DNA from: JANNAT01 sp043766915
GTDB taxonomy: Bacteria > Pseudomonadota > Alphaproteobacteria > Rhodobacterales > Rhodobacteraceae
Direction of reading: 5' to 3'
Length of the DNA stretch: 5,185 nucleotides
Assembly: GCA_043766915.1 (NCBI GenBank)
Contig: JAYUHO010000165.1
Location: forward strand, 1-5,185
A program made the position numbers and the translations under genes. Of this stretch, positions 1 to 4,283 are shown in pieces. Numbering within the stretch: position 1 is the stretch's first letter; every line of letters starts with the position of its first letter. The notes beneath the pieces were generated by a model. The model did no database searches, had not been told where the DNA came from, and was given only the letters and a program-made list of their open reading frames with translations.

Positions 1-552
1 CCCGTATTTGCCTTTGTCGAGGATGTCGCGGCATCTGGCGGCTATTGGCTGGCCGTCGCGGCGGATGAGATTTTCATCGACCGGTCGTCCATTGTGGGCT
101 CCATCGGGGTGATTTCCGCCGGGTTTGGGCTGTCCGAAGCCATCAACCGTTATGGCGTCGAACGCCGCGTCTATACGGCGGGCACGTCGAAATCCATGCT
201 CGACCCGTTCAAGTCGGAAAACCCCGAGGATGTCGCCCGGCTGAAGGGCTGGCTGGCCGATCTGCATGCGTTTTTCATTGATCATGTGAGGTCGCGGCGG
301 GGTCCGAAACTCAAGGATAACCCCGATCTGTTCACCGGAGAGGTCTGGATTGGCCAAAAGGCCGTCGATCAAGGGTTGGCTGACGCCATTGGCCATCTGG
401 TTCCGACCTGCAAGCAACGCTTTGGCGACAAGGTGAAATTCCGCCGCTACGGAATGCGCCGCTCGCTGTTTCAGCGGTTCGGGGCAGCGATCATTGGCGA
501 TTCAATCGGCGCGATTGAAGAGCGGGCCGCTTTTGCCCGGTTTGGCCTGTAG
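1..552 (+). CDS. S49 family serine peptidase (SppA/SohB type), C-terminal part
   Basis: This is the last 183 residues of a serine peptidase of family S49, which includes signal peptide peptidase SppA and SohB. These enzymes degrade membrane-associated peptides. The gene is cut by the window start, so the N-terminus is not visible. Its first visible residues include ASGGYW, the family's nucleophile motif, with the Ser at visible residue 12. A Lys in AGTSKSMLDPF lies at visible residue 64, exactly 52 residues later. In B. subtilis SppA the catalytic Ser147 and Lys199 are also 52 apart, so the full dyad appears present. The stretch between, with GSIGVIS, is the conserved core. The segment FTGEVWIGQKAVDQGLADAIG (in part) is the family's usual C-terminal motif region. 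A single catalytic domain of the short bacterial form (about 265 residues) is inferred from the short tail. The stop directly abuts the next start codon, indicating an operon. The exact substrate cannot be told from sequence. Confidence 0.93.
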   Translation, partial: PVFAFVEDVAASGGYWLAVAADEIFIDRSSIVGSIGVISAGFGLSEAINRYGVERRVYTAGTSKSMLDPFKSENPEDVARLKGWLADLHAFFIDHVRSRRGPKLKDNPDLFTGEVWIGQKAVDQGLADAIGHLVPTCKQRFGDKVKFRRYGMRRSLFQRFGAAIIGDSIGAIEERAAFARFGL

Positions 553-714
553 ATGCTGATCAAGGTGATGATCCTGTTCCTGCTGGGCATGGCGATTCTG
601 GCCATGTTCGGCCGGCTGCGTTTTCCCGGCCAAGACCGGACTGCTGCGAAATGTGCGACCTGCGGGCGGCATAAGATCGGCAAAGGCCCCTGCACCTGCA
701 AGGCTAAACCCTGA
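553..714 (+). CDS. small membrane-anchored four-cysteine protein
   Basis: This is a 53-residue ORF beginning MLIKVMILFLLGMAILAMFG. Residues about 2-19 form one hydrophobic helix, followed by a basic, polar tail with four cysteines at 34, 37, 47 and 49 (C-x2-C-x9-C-x-C). This is the arrangement of a tiny metal-binding (zinc-ribbon-like) knuckle, and RLR after the helix would favour a tail on the cytoplasmic side. Its ATG follows the peptidase stop with no gap, and its stop overlaps the next start (TGATG, 712-716). No strong Shine-Dalgarno sequence is visible, so it is probably translated by coupling to the peptidase. I do not recognise a named family. Evidence that it is real is the exact gene packing, the good membrane helix and the regular cysteine spacing. 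Metal binding and any link to the peptidase are inference. Confidence 0.8.
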   Translation: MLIKVMILFLLGMAILAMFGRLRFPGQDRTAAKCATCGRHKIGKGPCTCKAKP

Positions 715-1490
715 TGCGGGCGCTGGTCACCGGGGCGGGCGCGCGGTTGGGCCGGGCAATGGCCCTGTATCTGGGCGGGCGCGGCTATGACGTGGTCGTG
801 CATTATGCCACCTCTGCGACAGGCGCACACGAGGTTGTGGCAGAACTGCGCAGCATGGGGCGGCAGGCGCATTCGTTGCAGGCCGATCTGTTGGACGAAG
901 CGGCGGTGCAAACGCTGGTGCCGCAGGCCATGGCGCTGCTGGGTGGGCCGCTGACCCTGTTGGTCAACAATGCCTCGATCTTTGAATATGACAGCCTGCC
1001 CAGTGCCACCCGCACCAGTTGGGACCGGCATATGGAAAGCAACCTGCGCGCGCCGTTTGTTCTGACCCAACATCTGGCGGCACATATCCCGGATGCCCTG
1101 CCCGATGCGGCGGGCGAACCTGTGGCGCAAGGGCTGATCGTGAACATGATCGACCAACGGATCAACAAACTGACCCCACAATTCATGAGCTATACGTTGG
1201 CCAAAATGGGCCTTTGGGCGCTGACCCGGACGGCGGCACAAGCTCTGGCCCCGCGTGTCCGGGTCAATGCCATCGGGCCGGGGCCCACCTTGCGCGGGGC
1301 CAAACAATCGGACGAACATTTCGCCAAGCAGCGGCAGGTTTCCCTGCTGCGGCGTGGCGGCAACCCCTCCGATATCTGTGCCGCCTTGGGCTATTTCATC
1401 GACGCGCCCGCCGTCACCGGGCAGATTTTGTGCCCCGATGGGGGCCAGCACCTGAACTGGGAAACGCCGGATGTTCTGGGTCTGGAGTGA
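714..1490 (+). CDS. SDR family oxidoreductase, pteridine reductase-like (PTR1/FolM type)
   Basis: This 258-residue, single-domain Rossmann enzyme belongs to the short-chain dehydrogenase/reductase family. The cofactor loop is TGAGARLG (residues 6-13), with Arg11 in place of the usual Gly; TGxxxRxG is the version found in pteridine reductase PTR1 and FolM. The structural motif NNAS is at 85-88 and the catalytic Asn is probably N110. The active site appears to be Asp147 (NMIDQR), Tyr160 and Lys164 (YTLAK). An Asp instead of the common SDR Ser is also shared with PTR1, whose residues are Asp181, Tyr194 and Lys198. The end, PDGGQHLNW, matches the family's C-terminal style. The likely reaction is NADPH-dependent reduction of a dihydropterin or biopterin in folate/pterin metabolism, but this is inference and other SDR substrates remain possible. 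AAGG at 700-703 gives a suitable ribosome site, and the start overlaps the previous stop by one base, so it is the third gene of the run. Confidence 0.92.
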   Translation: MRALVTGAGARLGRAMALYLGGRGYDVVVHYATSATGAHEVVAELRSMGRQAHSLQADLLDEAAVQTLVPQAMALLGGPLTLLVNNASIFEYDSLPSATRTSWDRHMESNLRAPFVLTQHLAAHIPDALPDAAGEPVAQGLIVNMIDQRINKLTPQFMSYTLAKMGLWALTRTAAQALAPRVRVNAIGPGPTLRGAKQSDEHFAKQRQVSLLRRGGNPSDICAALGYFIDAPAVTGQILCPDGGQHLNWETPDVLGLE

Positions 1491-1596
1491 GTGCCGAAAT
1501 TGACCAAACGTCAAAGTTGTGCACGGCCTCACGAACCCGTCATAAACAGTTTACAAATCCTTAATGTTTTCAGTCATTTAAACTGACAGATTAATT

Positions 1597-1610
1597 ATTC
1601 CATTTGGAAT
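1597..1610. repeat. 14-bp inverted repeat ATTCCA-TT-TGGAAT
   Basis: This is a perfect 6-bp inverted repeat with a two-base centre at the downstream edge of the AT-rich block. It ends one base before an AAGGG ribosome-binding sequence at 1612-1616. With so small a centre it is more likely to be a protein-binding dyad than an RNA hairpin. It sits where a repressor could block transcription or where the early transcript of the leader ORF would begin. It matches no regulator site that I can name. It may also be a chance palindrome in AT-rich DNA. Confidence 0.3.
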
Positions 1611-1623
1611 CAAGGGCTTGAAT

Positions 1624-1794
1624 ATGTGCCTAAAAAACAGGCAAACAGGTGAAGTCAGCCAAAACCAAGGAAAATTCCGACCTGCCCAGAACTTGCCCAC
1701 GGACTTATCCCCAAAAACCGTGGACAGCTTTACACTTGCTTTGGTGGGTCAGAGGTTGCAGCCAAGCTCCAGAATCGCGATATGTGACCCATGA
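1624..1794 (+). CDS. possible 56-residue leader ORF overlapping the uvrC start
   Basis: This is an ATG-started frame of 56 codons that begins MCLKNRQTGEVSQ and ends AICDP. Two features favour translation. AAGGG at 1612-1616 lies 7 bases before the ATG, which is ideal spacing. Its TGA overlaps the uvrC ATG as ATGA (1791-1794), the classic arrangement for translational coupling. uvrC itself has no visible Shine-Dalgarno sequence, so coupling would explain how its start is reached. Against it, third positions are only about 55% G or C by hand count, lower than in the surrounding genes. The peptide is polar, with no motif or membrane helix and no family I recognise. It could be a regulatory leader peptide whose translation matters more than its product, or simply a chance open frame. 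Confidence 0.3.
   Translation: MCLKNRQTGEVSQNQGKFRPAQNLPTDLSPKTVDSFTLALVGQRLQPSSRIAICDP
1697..1723. repeat. short stem-loop with DnaA-box-like 9-mer in the loop
   Basis: CCACGG (1697-1702) and CCGTGG (1718-1723) form a 6-bp stem around a 15-base loop. The loop contains TTATCCCCA (1705-1713), one base away from the DnaA box consensus TTATCCACA. Only this single close match is seen; neighbouring candidates have two or three mismatches. It could be a lone DnaA site, part of a transcript leader structure, or a coincidence. No cluster of boxes supports a replication origin here. Confidence 0.2.
1759..1781 (+). repeat. near-direct repeat, copy 1 (before uvrC start)
   Basis: This 23-base segment matches positions 3691-3713 at 19 of 23 bases. 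The shared parts are CA, then CCAAGC, then AGAATCGCGAT (the last 11 bases identical). This copy ends 9 bases before the uvrC ATG, and the other runs into the antitoxin ATG. In the other copy the differing bases create the GGAG ribosome site, which is absent here. Duplication or shared leader sequence is possible, but so is chance. Confidence 0.35.
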
Positions 1795-3650
1795 CAGACA
1801 CGCCCCCTTTGACCGGCTATGCCGTGATCCAGGCCTACCTGCGCCAACTTGACGCGTCGCCCGGGGTCTATCGCATGCTGGATGCGGAAAGCCGGGTTTT
1901 GTATGTCGGCAAGGCCCGAAACCTGAAGGCGCGGGTGACGAATTATTCCCGCCCCGGCGATCATAGCCCCCGGATCGAACGGATGATCCGCGACACCGCT
2001 TCGATGATGTTCCTGACCACCAAGACCGAAACCGAAGCGCTGCTGCTGGAACAAAACCTGATCAAGCAGCTCAAACCGCGCTACAATGTGCTGCTGCGTG
2101 ATGACAAATCATTCCCGAATATTCTGGTCGCCAAAGTTCATCCGTTCCCACTGATCACCAAACATCGTGGGGCCAAGACCGAAAAGGGCAGCTATTACGG
2201 CCCGTTCGCCAGTGCGGGGGCGGTAAACCGGACGCTGAACCAGCTGCAAAAGGTGTTCCTGCTGCGCACCTGTTCGGAAAGCACGTTCCAGAACCGGACC
2301 CGGCCTTGTTTATTGTACCAAATCAAGCGCTGCTCTGGCCCCTGCGTCGGCTATATTACGTCCGATGATTATGCCGGATCGGTGCGTGATGCCGAGCAGT
2401 TTCTGGCGGGCAAGACTACATCGGTGCAGGAAAATCTGGCCACCCAGATGGCCGCCGCGTCTGACGCCATGGAGTTTGAACGCGCCGCTGCCCTGCGCGA
2501 CCGGATCAAGGCACTGACCCAGGTCCAGACTGCCCAAGGCATCAATCCGCGCGGTGTGGCCGAGGCCGATGTGATTGCCCTGCATCTGGACGAGGGGCAA
2601 GCCTGTGTGCAGGTGTTTTTCATCCGGGGCAATCAGAACTGGGGAAATCACGACTATTACCCGCGTGTGGGGGCCGATGTTGATGCATCCGAAGTGATGC
2701 AAGCCTTTGTCGGGCAATTCTATTCCGACCGTGACCCGCCGCGCATGTTGCTGCTGTCACATGGGCTAGAGGATGCCGATCTGGTCGCGGACGCGCTGGC
2801 GTTGAAAGCCGGTCGCAAGGTCGAGATTCTGATCCCGCAGCGCGGCGAAAAGGCCGAATTGGTCGAAGGTGCGCAAAGGAATGCGCGTGAAAGTCTGGCC
2901 CGCAAGCTGAGTGAAACCGCGACACAGAACAAGCTGTTGCGCGGGCTGGCTGAGGCATTTGATCTGCCGTCGGTGCCAAAGCGCATTGAGCTTTATGACA
3001 ATTCCCACATCCAGGGCACCGATGCCGTGGGCGCAATGGTCGTGGCTGGCCCTGATGGGTTTGAAAAAGGCCAATACCGCAAGTTCAACATCAAAGGCAC
3101 CGACATCACCCCCGGCGATGACTTTGGCATGATGAAAGAGGTGCTGACCCGCCGCTTTCAACGTCTGTTGAAAGAGGATCCGGATCGCGCCAGTGGCAAC
3201 TGGCCCGACCTGCTGCTGATCGACGGCGGCGCCGGACAGGTCAGTGCCGTGGCCGGGATCATGCGTGAATTACAGGTGGACGACATCCCGATGATCGGGG
3301 TGGCCAAAGGCGTGGACCGCGATGCCGGCAAAGAGGAATTCCACCGCACTGGCCAGCACCCCATGGCCTTGCGCCACAACGACCCGGTGCTGTATTTCTT
3401 CCAGCGGATGCGCGACGAAGTCCACCGTTTCGCCATCGGCACGCATCGCGCCAAACGCGCCAAGTCCGTGGGGATGACCCCGCTGGACGATGTGCCGGGC
3501 GTTGGGGCCGCGCGGAAACGGGCGCTCTTGGCGCATTTCGGGTCGGCCAAGGCGGTGGCGCGGGCGGCCTTGGCGGACCTGACCGCCGTTGAGGGGATAT
3601 CGGGGGCGATGGCCGAAACGATCTATGCGTATTTTCATGAAAAGGGGTAG
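1791..3650 (+). CDS. uvrC: excinuclease ABC subunit C (UvrC)
   Basis: UvrC is the nuclease of UvrABC nucleotide excision repair and cuts the damaged strand on both sides of a lesion in the cytoplasm. At 619 residues it has normal full length. The N-terminal GIY-YIG nuclease (3' incision) shows GVYRML (25-30) and VLYVGKA (36-42), with E82 or a neighbouring acidic residue as the likely metal ligand. Four cysteines at 161, 173, 181 and 185 have the C-x11-C-x7-C-x3-C spacing known from E. coli UvrC, where a [4Fe-4S] cluster has been reported. The UVR motif for UvrB contact is at about 221-242 (MEFERAAALRDRI). The RNase H-like domain (5' incision) shows D403 (LYDNSHIQG), D443/D444 (PGDDFG), D478 (LIDGGAGQ) and H545. 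Paired helix-hairpin-helix DNA-binding motifs occupy about 563-615. The start is fixed by an in-frame TGA at 1785-1787, two codons upstream. No Shine-Dalgarno sequence is visible. Confidence 0.99.
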   Translation: MTDTPPLTGYAVIQAYLRQLDASPGVYRMLDAESRVLYVGKARNLKARVTNYSRPGDHSPRIERMIRDTASMMFLTTKTETEALLLEQNLIKQLKPRYNVLLRDDKSFPNILVAKVHPFPLITKHRGAKTEKGSYYGPFASAGAVNRTLNQLQKVFLLRTCSESTFQNRTRPCLLYQIKRCSGPCVGYITSDDYAGSVRDAEQFLAGKTTSVQENLATQMAAASDAMEFERAAALRDRIKALTQVQTAQGINPRGVAEADVIALHLDEGQACVQVFFIRGNQNWGNHDYYPRVGADVDASEVMQAFVGQFYSDRDPPRMLLLSHGLEDADLVADALALKAGRKVEILIPQRGEKAELVEGAQRNARESLARKLSETATQNKLLRGLAEAFDLPSVPKRIELYDNSHIQGTDAVGAMVVAGPDGFEKGQYRKFNIKGTDITPGDDFGMMKEVLTRRFQRLLKEDPDRASGNWPDLLLIDGGAGQVSAVAGIMRELQVDDIPMIGVAKGVDRDAGKEEFHRTGQHPMALRHNDPVLYFFQRMRDEVHRFAIGTHRAKRAKSVGMTPLDDVPGVGAARKRALLAHFGSAKAVARAALADLTAVEGISGAMAETIYAYFHEKG

Positions 3651-3653
3651 TGA

Positions 3654-3682
3654 TTGACGCAAGCCCCCCGGTTTCCTATGTT
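3654..3682 (+). promoter_or_regulatory. sigma-70-type promoter of the toxin-antitoxin module
   Basis: TTGACG (3654-3659) matches the -35 consensus at five of six bases. Exactly 17 bases later TATGTT (3677-3682) matches the -10 consensus at four of six. It starts only four bases after the uvrC stop, so the module has its own promoter instead of depending on uvrC. Transcription would begin at about 3689-3691, roughly 20 bases before the antitoxin ATG. The -10 element is overlapped by the palindrome at 3679-3692. Confidence 0.65.
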
Positions 3683-3692
3683 ACATGTAACA
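3679..3692. promoter_or_regulatory. 14-bp palindromic operator overlapping the -10 element
   Basis: TGTTACATGTAACA is a perfect palindrome. It covers the last four bases of the -10 hexamer and the expected transcription start. This is where a toxin-antitoxin complex commonly binds to repress its own operon, so the antitoxin alone or with toxin is the likely binder. The sequence shows the palindrome and its position; the identity of the binder is inference. A site for a host regulator cannot be excluded. Confidence 0.65.
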
Positions 3693-3713
3693 CCCAAGCC
3701 GGAGAATCGCGAT
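3691..3713 (+). repeat. near-direct repeat, copy 2 (antitoxin ribosome site)
   Basis: This is the partner of 1759-1781 (19 of 23 bases the same). This copy contains GGAG at 3701-3704, a proper ribosome binding site 7 bases before the antitoxin ATG, and runs into the first two bases of that codon. See the first copy for interpretation. Confidence 0.35.
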
Positions 3714-3936
3714 GCCCACCCCCACCTCTGAACGCGTCCGCAAAAGCCGCGACGCCCTACGCGCCCAGGGGCTGCGGCCCGTGCAAATCTGGATGCAGGA
3801 TACGCGTAGTCCAGAGTTCAAGGCGGAAATGGCACGGCAGTCTGCGGTCATTGCTGCAGCAGAGGCGGACGACGAAGAACTTTGGGCCTTTATGGACGCG
3901 GCTGCCGCTGACCTCTTTGGATCAATTGACGATTGA
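3712..3936 (+). CDS. MazE-family antitoxin (DUF3018-like)
   Basis: This is a 74-residue protein encoded directly before a PemK/MazF toxin. Its N-terminal half, SERVRKSRDALRAQGLRP followed by VQIWMQD (residues 6-30), is the signature of the short antitoxin MazE family (DUF3018). It is basic and probably forms the DNA-binding, dimerising part. From about residue 34 on, the chain is helical and increasingly acidic (EADDEELWAFMDAAAADLF, residues 51-69). Such tails in antitoxins wrap around and block the toxin. GGAG (3701-3704) is 7 bases before the ATG and fixes the start. The antitoxin should bind the toxin in the cytoplasm and repress the operon through the palindrome at 3679-3692. Its stop overlaps the toxin start by four bases. 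The family call is from recognition of the motif and from the neighbour gene. Confidence 0.88.
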   Translation: MPTPTSERVRKSRDALRAQGLRPVQIWMQDTRSPEFKAEMARQSAVIAAAEADDEELWAFMDAAAADLFGSIDD

Positions 3937-4253
3937 AGCGCGGTGATTTGGTCACGGTTTCGATGTCAGGCGATTATGGCAAACCGCGTCCTGCCGTGAT
4001 CGTCCAATCCGATGACGTGACTGGACTCTCAAAAACAGTTCTTTTGATGACCAGCAATTTGTTGGAGGCAGGTTTTATGAGGATTTTGGTCGAACCCAGC
4101 GCGACAAATCGATTGCGAAAACCAACCCATATCATGGTCGACAAAGTGATGACTTTCCGTGCTGGCAAAGTCGGGCCAGTTTTCGGCCATCTAGACCCCG
4201 AAACCATGACCCGTATCAACCGCGCCATCGCCCTATTTTTCGGGCTGGGGTAG
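3933..4253 (+). CDS. type II toxin, PemK/MazF family (mRNA interferase)
   Basis: This 106-residue toxin is expected to cut RNA at short specific sequences and stop translation when its antitoxin is lost. The start MKRGDLVTV and GDYGKPRPAVIVQSD (residues 13-27) are typical of the MazF/PemK fold. Arg19 in KPRPAVIV and Thr40 in LLMTSN are the likely catalytic pair, equivalent to Arg and Thr of E. coli MazF. The second conserved block is IMVDKVMTFRAGKVGPVFGHLD (part of residues 67-88), and the C-terminal helix begins near residue 89. Length and motifs look intact, so the toxin is probably active. The start is TTG at 3933, inside the antitoxin stop (TTGA, 3933-3936), which ties its translation to the antitoxin. 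An ATG at codon 11 would lose the first strand and is unlikely. GC content is only about 40% at 4021-4080, against about 67% for a sampled stretch of uvrC, a hint of acquisition. Confidence 0.93.
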   Translation: MKRGDLVTVSMSGDYGKPRPAVIVQSDDVTGLSKTVLLMTSNLLEAGFMRILVEPSATNRLRKPTHIMVDKVMTFRAGKVGPVFGHLDPETMTRINRAIALFFGLG

Positions 4254-4273
4254 GATGGGCAATCTGCCCATCC
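4253..4273. terminator. stem-loop between convergent toxin and serA genes
   Basis: GGATGGGCA (4253-4261) and TGCCCATCC (4265-4273) form a perfect 9-bp stem with a three-base loop. Its first base is the last base of the toxin stop, and it ends 10 bases before the serA stop on the other strand. Position and strength suggest a shared transcription terminator for both genes. No U-run follows on either side: AAAAA at 4279-4283 is on the wrong strand side for the plus transcript. It may therefore act as an mRNA 3'-end stabiliser or need Rho. Confidence 0.55.
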
Positions 4274-4283
4274 CTGCCAAAAA

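Larger units (their letters stand above)
1491..1790. other. 300-bp intergenic region before uvrC with AT-rich core
   Basis: This stretch separates the SDR gene from uvrC and carries no recognised protein gene. By hand count, 1541-1610 has 18 G or C in 70 bases (about 26%), against roughly 60% or more around it. Such a dip is typical of a promoter region or of an easily melted DNA element. A weak sigma-70-like pair is TTTTCA (1567-1572) and ATTAAT (1590-1595), 17 bases apart, each matching four of six consensus positions. I therefore do not call it as a separate promoter. A short inverted repeat TCAGT/ACTGA (1570-1574 and 1582-1586) and a palindrome at 1597-1610 lie in the same block. No rho-independent terminator for the upstream operon is visible. 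The part from 1624 may be a leader reading frame, listed separately. Confidence 0.6.

Noticed and set aside
1500..1514. TTGAC/GTCAA inverted repeat just after the SDR gene
   Set aside because: The 5-bp, AT-leaning stem has no following U-run, so it is too weak to call a terminator; TTGACC also has no -10 element at a proper distance.
471..1532. Long minus-strand open frame of 353 codons opposite the SDR gene
   Set aside because: It lies antisense to the well-supported SDR, is rich in Arg, Gln, His and Pro as expected of a GC-rich shadow frame, and has no recognisable motif.
1533..1547. GAAC-N7-AAAC, resembling the alphaproteobacterial LexA box GAAC-N7-GAAC
   Set aside because: One of eight informative bases is wrong, it lies far (about 245 bp) from uvrC, and such near-matches are expected by chance in 300 bp searched on both strands.
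1756..1784. TTGCAG with GATATG 17 bases later as a uvrC promoter
   Set aside because: The -10 match is poor and transcription would start at or after the uvrC ATG, leaving no leader; there is no support for a leaderless uvrC.
1649..1852. 67-codon plus-strand frame spanning the uvrC start
   Set aside because: It starts at GTG without a suitable SD and runs out of frame into conserved uvrC codons; the ATG frame from 1624 is the better candidate in this region.
3158..3662. Two minus-strand open frames opposite the end of uvrC
   Set aside because: They are antisense shadows of conserved uvrC coding sequence with low-complexity, unstructured translations.
3650..3946. 98-codon plus-strand frame overlapping the antitoxin in another frame
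   Set aside because: It begins at a TTG-like or GTG-like start with no ribosome site, reads through the promoter and palindrome, and the antitoxin frame has the motif, the SD and the coupled stop.
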